Positions 24,401-39,400 of a DNA stretch of 64,000 nt are shown here, piece by piece. Location: NCBI GenBank assembly GCA_029961685.1, contig JARWKL010000009.1, positions 17,169,237 to 17,233,236 of the forward strand, written 5' to 3'. The notes under the pieces are model-generated. The model did not search any database. It had not been told where the DNA came from and saw nothing but the letters and a program-made list of their open reading frames with translations. Both the position numbers and the translations under genes were made by a program. The number at the start of each line of letters is the position of its first letter. Within the stretch, counting starts at the first letter, position 1. This DNA is from Aristolochia californica (taxonomy: Eukaryota > Streptophyta > Magnoliopsida > Piperales > Aristolochiaceae).

Positions 24401-25350
24401 AATTTATTCACACACCACAAATGAAGAAAAAAGTTTTCTCATCCAAGTTTGGGAAATTCCACTAGTTCAACAACCCCAATAAGTTGGAATTTGATAAGAA
24501 AGAGATTTTTCTACACATGCTTTAAAAAATGGATATGCATGCTTGAAACATGTTAAAGTTGCAAATGACCTATGGATCCAAACCTATCAAAAAGAATAAA
24601 AAACTTCTCATTAAATTCTCAAGTGAAGGTGCGGTGGGATATTTAACCGAGTCAATCAAGCCATAATTTTGCCCATTAACAAAAAAGCTAACCTAGCGAT
24701 CATTGATCAATGTAAACTGATTTATCATGCGTAACGGGCCACATATTTTTAAGGAATGACTTTTGGGTTGGGATTCAACACTCAGTTAAAATTCCCTCGC
24801 CTCCCCTTTTCCCGACGATTGCAAAACCTGATATATAAAAACTAAAACGAGTTTTAAATCCCAAAAAATTACATGAACTTTTTGGAAATATCTCTATCCA
24901 TATTTGTGCATTGTGCATTTCCATTTTAGATGTGTACATTTTTCTTAAATCAAAACTTGAGTTTTCACTTTTTCCTTCAACTCGTAGACAAAAAACAGAA
25001 TAGACAACAACGAAATGAAAGTTTTAGACTTTGTGTATGGAGAAAATTTAAAGCAATAACAAACGTAAGTAAAGAAAATTTATTCACACACCACAAATGA
25101 AGTAAAAAGTTTTCTCATCCAAGTTTGGGAAATTCCACTAGTTCAACAACCCCAATAGGTTGGAATTTGATTAGAAAGAGATTTTTCTACACATGCTTTA
25201 AAAAATGGATATGCATGCTTGAAACATGTTAAAGTTGCAAATGACCTATGGATCCAAACCTTTCAAAAACAATAAAAAACTTCTCATTAAATTCTCAAGT
25301 GAACGTACGGTGGGATATTTAACCGAGTCAAACAAGCCATTATTTTGCCC
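21451..25350 (+). repeat. Mosaic of monomers related to distant parts of the array
   Basis: Segments here match non-adjacent places: 21.7-22.15 kb to 12.9-13.37 kb (8,777 bp); 22.84-23.99 kb to 13.39-14.54 kb (9,453 bp); about 24.0-24.6 kb to the 12.1-12.4 kb type with TTTTTCGTAAATC (12,157 bp, 18 monomers); and 21.6-22.0 kb to 24.98-25.33 kb (3,380 bp, five monomers; both carry TAGACAACAACG then GTTTTAGAC). There is no single local period. Read as a patchwork left by several past exchanges. Confidence 0.75.
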
Positions 25351-28300
25351 ATTAACAAAAAAGCGGACCTAGCGATCATTGATCATTGTAAATTGATTTA
25401 TCATGCGTAACGGGCCACATTTTTTTAAGGAATGACTTTTGTGTTGGGATTCAACACTCAGTTAAAATTCCCTCGCCTCCCCTTTTCCCGACGATTGCAA
25501 AACCTGATATATAAAAACTAAATCGAGTTTTAAATCCCTAAAAATTACATGAACATTTTGGAAATATCTCTCTCATATTTGTGCATTGTGCATTTCCATT
25601 TTAGATGTGTACATTTTTCTTAAATCAACACTTGAGGTCTCACTTTTTCCTTCATCTCGTAGACAAAAAACAGAATAGACGACAACGAAATGAAAATTTT
25701 AGACTTAGTGTATGGAGAAAATTTAAAGCAATAACAATCGTAAGTAAAGAAAATTTATTCACACACCACAAATGATGTAAAAAGTTTTCTTATCCAAGTT
25801 TGGGAAATTCCACTAGTTGAACAACCCCAATAGGTTGGAATTTGATTAGAAAGAGATTTTTCTACACATGCTTTAAAAAATGGATATGCATGCTTGAAAC
25901 ATGTTAAAGTTGCAAATGACCAATGGATCCAAACCTTTCAAAAAGAATAAAAAACTTCTCATTAAATTCTCAAGTGAACGTGCGGTGGGATATTTAACCG
26001 AGTCAAACTATCCATTATTTTGCCCATTAACAAAAAAGCTGACCTAGCGATCATTTATCATTGTAATCTGATTTATCATGCGTAACGGGCCGCATTTTTT
26101 TAAGGAATGACTTTTGGGTTGGGATTCAACACTCAGTGAAAATTCCCTCGCCTCCCCTTTTCCCGACGATTGCAAAACCTGATATATAAAAACTAAAACG
26201 AGTTTTAAATCCCAAAAAATTACATCAACTTTTTGGAAATATATCTCTCCATATTTGTGCATTGTGCATTTCCATTTTAGATGTGTACATTTTTCTTAAA
26301 TCAAAACTTGAGTTTTCACTTTTTCCTTCATCTCGTAGACAAAAAACAGAATAGCCGGCAACGAAATGAAAATTTTTGACTTTGTGTATGGAGAAAATTT
26401 AAAGCAATAACAAACGTAAGTAAAGAAAATTTATTCAGACACCACAAATGAAGAAAAAAGTTTTCGCATCCAAGTTTGGGAAATTCCACTAGTTCAACAA
26501 CCCCAATAGGTTGGAATTTGATAAGAAAGTGATTTTTCTACACATGCTTTAAAAAATGGATATGCATGCTTGAAACATGTTAAAGTTGCAAATGACCTAT
26601 GGATCCAAACCTTTCAAAAAGAATAAAAAACTTCTCATTAAATTCTCAAGTGAACGTGCGGTGGGATATTTAACCGAGTCAAACAAGCCATTATTTTGCC
26701 CATTAACAAAAAAGCAGACCTAGCGATCATTGATCATTGTAAACTGATTTATCATGCGTAACGGGCCACATTTTTTTAAGGAATGACTTTTGGGTTGGGA
26801 TTCAACACTCAGTGAAAATTCCCTCGCCTCCCCTTTTCCCGACGATTGCAAAACCTGACATATAAAAACTAAAACGAGTTTTAAATCCCTAAAAATTACA
26901 TAAACTTTTTGGAAATATCTCTCTCCATATTTGTGCATTGTGCATTTCCATTTTAGATGTGTACATTTTTCTTAAATCAAAACTTGAGTTTTCACTTTTC
27001 CCTTCATCTCATAGACAAAAAACAGAATAGATGACAACGAAAGGAAAATTTTAGACTTTGTGTATGGAGAAAATTTAAAGCAATAACAAACGTAAGTAAA
27101 GAAAATTTATTCAGACACCACAAATGAAGAAAAAAGTTTTCGCATCCAAGTTTGGGAAATTCCACTAGTTCAACAACCCCAATAGGTTGGAATTTGATAA
27201 GAAAGAGATTTTTCTACACATGCTTTAAAAAATGGATATGCATGCTTGAAACATGTTAAAGTTGCAAATGACCTATGGATCCAAACCTTTCAAAAAGAAT
27301 AAAAAACTTCTCAATAAATTCTCAAGTGAACGTGCGGTGGGATATTTAACCGAGTCAAACAAGCCATTATTTTGCCCATTAACAAAAAGCTGACCTAGCG
27401 ATCATTGATCATTGTAAACTGATTTATCATGCGTAACGGGCCACATTATTTTAAGCAATGACTTTTGGGTTGGGATTCAACACTCAGTTAAAATTCCCTC
27501 GCCTCCCCTTTTCCCGACGATTGCAAAACCTGATCTATAAAAACTAAAACGAGTTTTAAATCCCTAAAAATTAAATGAACCTTTTGGAAATATCTCTCTC
27601 CATATTTGCACATTGTGCATTTCCATTTTAGATGTGTACATTTTTCTTAAATCAAAACTTGAGTTTTCACTTTTTCCTTCATCTCGTAGACAAAAAACAG
27701 AATAAATGACAACGAAATGAAAATTTTAGACTTTGTGTATGGAGAAAATTTAAAGCAATAACAAACGTAAGTTAAGAAAATATATTCAGACACCACAAAT
27801 GAAGAAAAAAGTTTTTTCATCCAAGTTTGGGAAATTCCACTAGTTCAACAGCCCCAATAGGTTGGAATTTGATAAGAAAGAGATTTTTGTACACATGCTT
27901 TAAAAAATAGATATGCATGCTTGAAACATGTTAAAGTTGCAAATGACCTATGGATCCAAACCTTTCGAAAAGAATAAAAAACTTCTCATTAAATTCTCAA
28001 GTGAACGTGCGGTGGGATATTTAACCGAGTCAAACAAGCCATTATTTTGCCTATTAACAAAAAAGCTGACCTAGCGATCATTGATCATTGTAAACTGATT
28101 TATCATACGTAACGGGCTACATATTTTTAAGGAATGACTTTTGGGTTGGAATTCAACACTCAGTTAAAATTCCCTCGCCTCCCCTTTTCCCGACGATTGC
28201 AAAACCTGATATATAAAAACTAAAACGAGTTTTAAATCCCTAAAAATTACATGAACTTTTTGGAAATATATCTCTCCATATTTGTGCATTGTGCATTTCC

Positions 28301-31300
28301 ATTTTTGATGTGTACATTTTTCTTAAATAAAAACTTGAGTTTTCACTTTTTCCTTCATCTCGTAGACAAAAAACAGAATAGACGACAACGCAATGAAAAT
28401 TTTAGACTTTGCGTATGAAGAAAATTTAAAGCAATAACAAACGTAAGTAAAGAAAATTTATTCACACACCACAGATGAAGAAAAAAGTTTTCGCATCCAA
28501 GTTTGGGAAATTCCACTAGTTCAACAACCCCAATAGGTTGGAATTTGATAAGAAAGAGATTTTTCTACACATGCTTTAAAAAATGGATATGCATGCTTGA
28601 AACATGTTAAAGTTGCAAATGACCTATGGATCCAAACCTTTCAAAAAGAATAAAAAACTTCTCAATAAATTCTCAAGTGAACGTGCGGTGGGATATTTAA
28701 CCGAGTCAAACAAGCCATTATTTTGCCCATTAACAAAAAGCTGACCTAGCGATCATTGATCATTGTAAACTGATTTATCATGCGTAACGGGCCACATTAT
28801 TTTAAGCAATGACTTTTGGGTTGGGATTCAACACTCAGTTAAAATTCCCTCGCCTCCCCTTTTCCCGACGATTGCAAAACCTGATCTATAAAAACTAAAA
28901 CGAGTTTTAAATCCCTGAAAATTACATGAACCTTTTGGAAATATCTCTCTCCATATTTGCACATTGTGCATTTCCATTTTAGATGTGTACATTTTTCTTA
29001 AATAAAAACTTGAGTTTTCACTTTTTCCTTCATCTCGTAGACAAAAAACAGAATAAATGATAACGAAATGAAAACTTTAGACTTTGTGTATGGAGAAAAT
29101 TTAAAGCAATAACAAACGTAAGTTAAGAAAATATATTCAGACACCACAAATGAAGAAAAAAGTTTTTTCATCCAAGTTTGGGAAATTCCACTAGTTCAAC
29201 AGCCCCAATAGGTTGGAATTTGATAAGAAAGAGATTTTTGTACACATGCTTTAAAAAATAGATATGCATGCTTGAAACATGTTAAAGTTGCAAATGACCT
29301 ATGGATCCAAACCTTTCAAAAAGAATAAAAAACTTCTCATTAAATTCTCAAGTGAACGTGCGGTGGGATATTTAACCGAGTCAAACAAGCCATTATTTTG
29401 CCTATTAACAAAAAAGCTGACCTAGCGATCATTGATCATTGTAAACTGATTTATCATACGTAACGGGCTACATATTTTTAAGGAATGACTTTTGGGTTGG
29501 GATTCAACACTCAGTTAAAATTCCCTCGCCTCCCCTTTTCCCGACGATTGCAAAACCTGATATATAAAAACTAAAACGAGTTTTAAATCCCTAAAAATTA
29601 CATGAACTTTTTGGAAATATATCTCTCCATATTTGTGCATTGTGCATTTCCATTTTATATGTGTACATTTTTCTTAAATAAAAACTTGAGTTTTCACTTT
29701 TTCCTTCATCTCGTAGACAAAAAACAGAATAGACGACAACGAAATGAAAATTTTAGACTTTGCGTATGAAGAAAATTTAAAGCAATAACAAACGTAAGTA
29801 AAGAAAATTTATTCACACACCACAGATGAAGAAAAAAGTTTTCTCATCCAAGTTTGGGAAATTCCACTAGTTCAACAACCCCAATAGGTTGGAATTTGAT
29901 AAGAAAGAGATTTTTCTACACATGCTTTATAAAATGGATATGCATGCTTGAAACATGTTAAAGTTGCAAATGACCTATGGATCCAAACCTTTCAAAAAGA
30001 ATAAAAAACTTCTCAATAAATTCTCAAGTGAACGTGCGGTGGGATATTTAACCGAGTCAAACAAGCCATTATTTTGCCCATTAACAAAAAAGCGGACCTA
30101 GCGATCATTGATCATTGTAAATTGATTTATCATGCGTAACGGGCCACATTTTTTTAAGGAATGACTTTTGGGTTGGGATTCAACACTCAGTTAAAATTCC
30201 CTCGCCTCCCCTTTTCCCGACGATTGCAAAACCTGATATATAAAAACTAAATCGAGTTTTAAATCCCTAAAAATTACATGAACTTTTTGGAAATATCTCT
30301 CTCATATTTGTGCATTGTGCATTTCCATTTTAGATGTGTACATTTTTCTTAAATCAACACTTGAGGTCTCACTTTTTCCTTCATCTCGTAGACAAAAAAC
30401 AGAATAGACGACAACGAAATGAAAATTTTAGACTTAGTGTATGGAGAAAATTTAAAGCAATAACAAACGTAAGTAAAGAAAATTTATTCACACACCACAA
30501 ATGATGTAAAAAGTTTTCTCATCCAAGTTTGGGAAATTCCACTAGTTCAACAACCCCAATAGGTTGGAATTTGATTAGAAAGAGATTTTTCTACACATGC
30601 TTTAAAAAATGGATATGCATGCTTGAAACATGTTAAAGTTGCAAATGACCTATGGATCCAAACCTTTCAAAAAGAATAAAAAACTTCTCATTAAATTCTC
30701 AAGTGAACGTGCGGTGGGATATTTAACCGAGTCAAACTATCCATTATTTTGCCCATTAACAAAAAAGCTGACCTAGCGATCATTGATCATTGTAATCTGA
30801 TTTATCATGCGTAACGGGCCGCATTTTTTTAAGGAATGACTTTTGGGTTGGGATTCAACACTCAGTGAAAATTCCCTCGCCTCCCCTTTTCCCGGCGATT
30901 GCAAAACCTGATATATAAAAACTAAAACGAGTTTTAAATCCCAAAAAATTACATGAACTTTTTGGAAATATATCTCTCCATATTTGTGCATTGTGCATTT
31001 CCATTTTAGATGTGTACATTTTTCTTAAATCAAAACTTGAGTTTTCACTTTTTCCTTCATCTCGTAGACAAAAAACAGAATAGCCGACAACGAAATGAAA
31101 ATTTTTGACTTTGTGTATGGAGAAAATTTAAAGCAATAACAAACGTAAGTAAAGAAAATTTATTCAGACACCACAAATGAAGAAAAAAGTTTTCGCATCC
31201 AAGTTTGGGAAATTCCACTAGTTCAACAACCCCAATAGGTTGGAATTTGATAAGAAAGTGATTTTTCTACACATGCTTTAAAAAATGGATATGCATGCTT

Positions 31301-31790
31301 GAAACATGTTAAAGTTGCAAATGACCTATGGATCCAAACCTTTCAAAAAGAATAAAAAACTTCTCATTAAATTCTCAAGTGAACGTGCGGTGGGATATTT
31401 AACCGAGTCAAACAAGCCATTATTTTGCCCATTAACAAAAAAGCAGACCTAGCGATCATTGATCATTGTAAACTGATTTATCATGCGTAACGGGCCACAT
31501 TTTTTTAAGGAATGACTTTTGGGTTGGGATTCAACACTCAGTGAAAATTCCCTCGCCTCCCCTTTTCCCGACGATTGCAAAACCTGACATATAAAAACTA
31601 AAACGAGTTTTAAATCCCTAAAAATTACATAAACTTTTTGGAAATATCTCTCTCCATATTTGTGCATTGTGCATTTCCATTTTAGATGTGTACATTTTTC
31701 TTAAATCAAAACTTGAGTTTTCACTTTTCCCTTCATCTCATAGACAAAAAACAGAATAGATGACAACGAAAGGAAAATTTTAGACTTTGT
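25351..31790 (+). repeat. Heptamer higher-order repeat, period 4,729 bp (1.36 copies)
   Basis: About 25.35-27.05 kb recurs at 30.08-31.79 kb, offset 4,729 bp. Shared rare variants are AAGCGGACC (25371, 30090), AATCAACACTTGAGGTCTC (near 25623, 30352), AAACTATCC (near 26007, 30736), AAGCAGACC (26713, 31442) and CATCTCATAGAC with CGAAAGG. The second copy begins between about 30036 and 30092 and stops near 31790-31840, where TTCAGACACC is replaced by TTCACACACC. A few substitutions separate the copies. Confidence 0.85.
27050..30030 (+). repeat. Dimer higher-order repeat, period 1,351 bp, nested in the heptamer
   Basis: Monomers at 27277, 28628 and 29979 share CTCAATAAATTCTC and TTTTCGCATCC-type variants. 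Monomers at 27952 and 29303 share ACAGCCCCAATAGG, TTTTTGTACACATG and AAAATAGATATG. The two types alternate for four to five units. They resemble the pair at 19.2-21.4 kb, so an older dimer was carried here and re-amplified. This block makes up the middle of the 4,729-bp heptamer. Confidence 0.82.
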
Positions 31791-33440
31791 GTATGGAGAA
31801 AATTTAAAGCAATAACAAACGTAAGTAAAGAAAATTTATTCACACACCACAAATGAAGAAAAAAGTTTTCTCATCCATGTTTTGGAAATTCCACTAGTTC
31901 AACAACCCCAATAGGTTGGAATTTGGTAAGAAAGAGATTTTTCCACACATGCTTTAAAAAATGGATATGCATGCTTGAGACATGTTAAAGTTGCAAATGA
32001 CCTACGGATCCAAACCTTTCAAAAAGAATAAAAAACTTCTCATTAAATTCTCGAGTGAACGTGCGGTGTGATATTTAACCGAGTAAAACAAGCCATTATT
32101 TTGCCCATTAGCAAAAAGCTGACCTAGCGATCATTGATCATTGTAAACTGATTTATCATGCGTAACGGGCCACAATTTTTTATGGAATGACTTTTGGGTT
32201 GGGATTCAACACTCAGTTAAAATTCCCTCGCCTCCCCTTTTCCCGACGATTGCAATACCTGATAGATAAAAACTAAAACGAGTTTTAAATCCCTAAAAAT
32301 TACATAAAATTTTTGGAAATATCTCTCTCCATATTTGTGCATTTTGCATTTCCATTTTAGATGTCTACTTTTTTCATAAATAAAAACATGAGTTTTCACT
32401 TTTCCCTTCATCTCGTAGACAAAAAACAGAATAGATGACAACGAAATGAAAATTTTAGACTTTGTGTATGGAGAAAATTTAAAGCAATAAAAAATTTCAG
32501 TAAAGAAAATTTATTCACACACGACAAATGAAGAAAATTTTTTTCTCATCCAAGTTTGGGAAATTCCACTAGTTCAACAACCCCAATAGGTTGGAATTTG
32601 ATAAGAAAGAGATTTTTTCACACATGCTTTAAAAAATGGATATGCATGTTTGAAACATGTTAAAGTTGCAAGTGACCTATGGATCCAAACCTTTCAAAAA
32701 GAATAAAAAACCTCTCATTAAATTCTCAAGTGAACGTGCGGTGGGATATTTAACCGAGTCAAACAAGCCATTATTTTGCCCATTAACAAAAAGCTGACCT
32801 ACCGATCATTGATCATTGTAAACTGATTTATCATGCGTAACGGGCCACATTTTTTTAAGAAATGTCTTTTGGGTTGGGATTCAACACTCTGTTAAAATTC
32901 CCTCGCCTCCCCTTTTCCCGACGATTGAGAAACTTGATATATAAAAACTAAATCGAGTTTTAAATCCCTGCAAATTACATAAACTTTTTGGAAATATCTC
33001 TCTCCATATTTGTGCATTGTGCATTTCCATTTTACATCTGTACATTTTTCTTAAATCAAAACTTGAGTTTTCACTTTTCCCTTCATCTCGTAGACAAAAA
33101 ATAGAATAGATGACAACGAAATGAAAATTTTAGACTTTGTGTATGGAGAAAATTTAAAGCAATAACAAACATAAGTAAAGAAAATTTATTCACACACAAC
33201 AAATGAAGAAAAAAGTTTTCTCATCCAAGTTTGGGAAATTCCACTAGTTCAACAACCCCAATAGGTTGGAATTTGATAAGAAAGAGATTTTTCTACACAT
33301 GCTTTAAAAAATGGATATGCATGTTTGAAAAATGTGAAAGTTGCAAATGACCTATGGATCCAAACCTTTCAAAAAGAATAAAAAACCTCTCATTAAATTC
33401 TCAAATGAACGTGCGGTGGGAAATTTAACCGAGTCAAACA
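31791..33440 (+). repeat. Transition monomers between left-type and right-type units
   Basis: These two to three monomers have no close partner elsewhere in the window. From here rightward a new set of spellings dominates: GATGTCTAC with a long T tract in place of GATGTGTACATTTTTC (first at about 32360), CTTTTCCCTTC, five rather than six A before GCTGACC, ACCTCTCATT, TTCCACACATG and GCAAGTGACC. Some, such as CTTTTCCC, appear slightly earlier (26,997). The mix of both spelling sets marks a boundary between two monomer populations. Confidence 0.65.
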
Positions 33441-36400
33441 AGCCATTATTTTGCCTATTAACAAAAAGCTAACCTAGCGGTCATTGATCATTGTAAACTG
33501 ATTTATCATGCATAACGGGCCACATTTTTTTAAGGAATATCTTTTGGGTTGGGATTCAACACTCAGTTAAAATTCCCTCGCCTCCCCTTTTCCTGACGAT
33601 TGCGAAACCTGATATATAAAAACTAAAACGAGTTTTAAATCCCTAAAAATTACATAAACTTTTTGGAAATATCTCTCTCCATATTTGTGCATTGTGCATT
33701 TCCATTTTAGATGTCTACTTTTTTCTTAAATCAAAACTTGAGTTTTCACTTTTCCCTTCATCTCGTAGACAAAAAATAGAATAGATGACAACAAAATGAA
33801 AATTTTAGACTTTGTGTATGGAGAAAATTTAGAGCAATAACAAACGTAAGTATAGAAAATTAATTCACACACCACAAATGAAGAAAAAAGTTTTCTCATC
33901 CAAGTTTGGGAAATTCCACAAGTTCAACAACCCCAATAGGTTGGAATTTGATAAGAAAGAGATTTTTCCACACATGCTTTAAAAAATGGATATGCATGCT
34001 TGAAACATGTTAAAGTTGCAAGTGACCTATGGATCCAAACCTTTCAAAAAGAATAAAAAACCTCTCATTAAATTCTCAAGTGAACGTGCGGTGGGATATT
34101 TAACCGAGTCAAACAAGCCATTATTTTGCCCATTAACACAAAGCCAACCTAGCGATCATTGATCAATGTAAACTGATTTATCATGCGTAACGGGCCACAT
34201 TTTTTTAAGGAATGACTTTTGGGTTGGGATTCAACACTCAATTAAAATTCCCTCGCCTCCCCTTTTCCCGACGATTGCAAAACCTGATATATAAAAACTA
34301 AAACGAATTTTAAATACCTAAAAATTACATAAACTTTTTGGAAATATCTCTCTCCATATTTGTGTATTGTGCATTTCCATTTTAGTTGTGTACATTTTTC
34401 TTAAATCAAAACTTGAGTTTTCACTTTTTCCTTCATCTCGTAGACAAAAAACAGAATAGACGACAACGAAATGAAAATTTTAGACTGTGTATGGAGAAAA
34501 TTTAAAGCAATAACAAACGTACGTAAAGAAAATTTATTCACACACCGCAACTGAAGAAAAAAGTTTTCTCATCCAAGTTTGGGAAATTCCACTAGTTCAA
34601 CAACCCCAATAGGTTGGAATTTGATAAGAAAGAGATTTTTCTACACATGCTTTAAAAAATGGATATGCATGCTTGAAACATGTTAAAGTTGCAAATGACC
34701 TATGGATCCAAACCTTTCAAAAAGAATAAAAAACTTCTCATTAAATTCTCAAGTGAACGTGCAGTGGGATATTTAACCGAGTCAAACAAGCCATTATTTT
34801 GCCCATTAACAAAAAAGCCGACCTAGCGATCATTGATCATTGTAAACTGATTTATCATGCGTAACGGGCCACATTTTTTTAAGGAATGACTTTTGGGTTG
34901 GGATTCAACACTCAGTTAAAATTCCCTCGCCTCCCCTTTTCCCGACGATTGCCAAACCTGATATATAAAAACTAAAACGAGTTTTAAATCAATAAAAATT
35001 ACATGAACTTTTTTGAAATATCTCTCTCCATATTTGTGAATTGTGCATTTCCATTTTAGATGTGTACATTTTTCTTAAATCAAAACTTGAGTTTTCACTT
35101 TGTCCTTCATCTCGTAGACAAAAAACAGAATAGACCACAACGAAATGAAAATTTTAGACTTTGTGTATGGAGAAAATATAAAGCAATAACTAACGCAAGT
35201 AAAGAAAATTTATTCACACACCACAAAGGAAGAAAAAAGTTTTCTCATCCAAGTTTGGGAAATTCCACAAGTTCAACAACGCCAATAGGTTGGAATTTGA
35301 TAAAAAAGAGATTTTTCTACACATGCTTTAAAAAATGGATATGCATGCTTGAAAAATGTGAAAGTGTCAAATGACCTATGGATCCAAACCTTTCAAAAAG
35401 AATAAAAAACCTCTCATTAAATTCTCAAATGAACGTGCGGTGGGAAATTTAACCGAGTCAAACAAGCCATTATTTTGCCTATTAACAAAAAGCTGACCTA
35501 GCGGTCATTGATCATTGTAAACTGATTTATCATGCATAACGGGCCACATTTTTTTAAGGAATATCTTTTGGGTTGGGATTCAACACTCAGTTAAAATTCC
35601 CTCGCCTCCCCTTTTCCTGACTATTGCGAAACCTGATATATAAAAACTAAAACGAGTTTTAAATCCCTAAAAATTACATAAATTTTTTGGAAATATCTCT
35701 CTCCATATTTGTACATTGTGCATTTCCATTTTAGATGTCTACTTTTTTCTTAAATCAAAACTTGAGTTTTCACTTTTTCCTTCATCTCGTAGACAAAAAA
35801 TAGAATAGATGACAACAAAATGAAAATTTTAGACTTTGTGTATGGAGAAAATTTAAAGCAATAACAAACGTAAGTATAGAAAATTAATTCACACACCACA
35901 AATGAAGAAAAACGTTTTCTCATCCAAGTTTGGGAAATTCCACAAGTTCAACAACCCCAATAGGTTGGAATTTGATAAGAACGAGATTTTTCCACACATG
36001 CTTTAAAAAATGGATATGCATGCTTGAAACATGTTAAATTTGCAAGTGACCTATGGATCCAAACCTTTCAAAAAGAATAAAAAACCTCTCATTAAATTCT
36101 CAAGTGACCGTGCGGTGGGATATTTAACCGAGTCAAACAAGCCATTATTTTGCCCATTAACAAAAAGCCGACCTAGCGATCATTGATCATTGTAAACTGA
36201 TTTATCATGCGTAACGGGCCACATTTTTTTAAGGAATGACTTTTGGGTTGGGATTCAACACTCACTTAAAATTCCCTCGCCTCCCCTTTTCCCAACGATT
36301 GCAAAACCTGATATATAAAAACTAAAACGAGTTTTAAATACCTAAAAATTACATAAACTTTTTGGTAATATCTCTCTCCATATTTGTGTATTGTGCATTT

Positions 36401-39400
36401 CCATTTTAGTTGTGTACATTTTTCTTAAATCAAAACTAGAGTTTTCACTTTTTCCTTCATCTCGTAGACAAAAAACAGAATAGACGACAACGAAATGAAA
36501 ATTTTAGACTGTGTATGGAGAAAATTTAAAGCAATAACAAACGTACGTAAAGAAAATTTATTCACACACCACAAATGAAAAAAAAAGTTTTCTCATCCAA
36601 GTTTGGGAAATTCCACTAGTTCAACAACCCCAATAGGTTGGAATTTGATAAGAAAGAGATTTTTCTACACATGCTTTAAAAAATGGATATGCATGCTTGA
36701 AACATGTTAAAGTTGCAAATGACCTATGGATCCAAACCTTTCAAAAAGAATAAAAAACTTCTCATTAAATTCTCAAGTGAACGTGCAGTGGGATATTTAA
36801 CCGAGTCAAACAAGCCATTATTTTGCCCATTAACAAAAAAGCCGACCTAGCGATCATTGATCATTGTAAACTGATTTATCATGCGTAACGGGCCACATTT
36901 TTTTAAGGAATGACTTTTGGGTTGGGATTCAACACTCAATTAAAATTCCCTCGCCTCCCCTTTTCCCGACGATTGCAAAACCTGATATATAAAAACTACA
37001 ACGAGTTTTAAATACCTAAAAATTACATAAAAGTTTTTTAAATATCTCTCTCCATATTTGTGTATTGTGCATTTCCATTTTAGTTGTGTACATTTTTCTT
37101 AAATCAAAACTTGAGTTTTCACTTTTTCCTTCATCTCGTAGACAAAAAACAGAATAGACGACAACGAAATGAAAATTTTAGACTGTGTATGGAGAAAATT
37201 TAAAGCAATAACAAACGTACGTAAAGAAAATTTATTCACACACCGCAACTGAAGAAAAAAGTTTTCTCATCCAAGTTTGGGAAATTCCACTAGTTCAACA
37301 ACCCCAATAGGTTGGAATTTGATAAGAAAGAGATTTTTCTACACATGCTTTAAAAAATGGATATGCATGCTTGAAACCTGTTAAAGTTGCAAATGACCTA
37401 TGGATCCAAACCTTTCAAAAAGAATAAAAAACTTCTCATTAAATTCTCAAGTGAACGTGCAGTGGGATATTTAACCGAGTCAAACAAGCCATTATTTTGC
37501 CCATTAACAAAAAAGCAGACCTAGCGATCATTGATCATTGTAAACTGATTTATCATGCGTAACGGGCCACATTTTTTTAAGGAATGACTTTTGGGTTGGG
37601 ATTCAACACTCAGTTAAAATTCCCTCGCCTCCCCTTTTCCCGACGATTGCCAAACCTGATATATAAAAACTAAAACGAGTTTTAAATCAATAAAAATTAC
37701 ATGAACTTTTTTGAAATATCTCTCTCCATATTTGTGCATTGTGCATTTCCATTTTAGATGTGTACATTTTTCTTAAATCAAAACTTGAGTTTTCACTTTG
37801 TCCTTCATCTCATAGACAAAAAACAGAATAGACGACAACGAAATGAAAATTTTAGACTTTGTGTATGGAGAAAATATAAAGCAATAACTAACGCAAGTAA
37901 AGAAAATTTATTCACACACCACAAAGGAAAAAAAAAGTTTTCTCATCCAAGTTTGGGAAATTCCACTAGTTCAACAACGCCAATAGGTTGGAATTTGATA
38001 AAAAAGAGATTTTTCTACACATGCTTTAAAAAATGGATATGCATGCTTGAAAAATGTGAAAGTTGCAAATGACCTATGGATCCAAACCTTTCAAAAAGAA
38101 TAAAAAACCTCTCATTAAATTCTCAAATGAACGTGCGGTGGGAAATTTAACCGAGTCAAACAAGCCATTATTTTGCCTATTAATAAAAAGCTGACCTAGC
38201 GGTCATTGATCATTGTAAACTGATTTATCATGCATAACGGGCCACATTTTTTTAAGGAATATCTTTTGGGTTGGGATTCAACACTCAGTTAAAATTCCCT
38301 CGCCTCCCCTTTTCCTGACGATTGCGAAACCTGATATATAAAAACTAAAACAAGTTTTAAATCCCTAAAAATTACATAAACTTTTTGGAAATATCTCTCT
38401 TCATATTTGTGCATTGTGCATTTCCATTTTAGATGTCTACTTTTTTCTTAAATCAAAACTTGAGTTTTCACTTTTCCCTTCATCTCGTAGACAAAAAATA
38501 GAATAGATGACAACAAAATGAAAATTTTAGACTTTGTGTATGGAGAAAATTTAAAGCAATAACAAACGTAAGTATAGAAAATTAATTCACACACCACAAA
38601 TGAAGAAAAAAGTTTTCTCATCCAAGTTTGGGAAATTCCACAAGTTCAACAACCCCAATAGGTTGGAATTTGATAAGAAAGAGATTTTTCCACACATGCT
38701 TTAAAAAATGGATATGCATGCTTGAAACATGTTAAAGTTGCAAGTGACCTATGGATCCAAACCTTTCAAAAAGAATAAAAAACCTCTCATTAAATTCTCA
38801 AGTGAACGTGCGGTGGGATATTTAACCGAGTCAAGCAAGCCATTATTTTGCCCATTAACAAAAAGCCGACCTAGCGATCATTGATCATTGTAAACTGATT
38901 TATCATGCGTAACGGGCCACATTTTTTTAAGGAATGACTTTTGGGTTGGGATTCAACACTCACTTAAAATTCCCTCGCCTCCCCTTTTCCCAACGATTGC
39001 AAAACCTGATATATAAAAACTAAAACGAGTTTTAAATACCTAAAAATTACATAAACTTTTTGGAAATATCTCTCTCCATATTTGTGTATTGTGCATTTCC
39101 ATTTTAGTTGTGTACATTTTTCTTAAATCAAAACTTGAGTTTTCACTTTTTCCTTCATCTCGTAGACAAAAAACAGAAAAGACGACAACGAAATGAAAAT
39201 TTTAGACTGTGTATGGAGAAAATTTAAAGCAATAACAAACGTACGTAAAGAAAATTTATTCACACACCACAACTGAAGAAAAAAGTTTTCTCATCCAAGT
39301 TTGGGAAATTCCACTAGTTCAACAACCCCAATAGGTTGGAATTTGATAAGAAAGAGATTTTTCTACACATGCTTTAAAAAATGGATATGCATGCTTGAAA

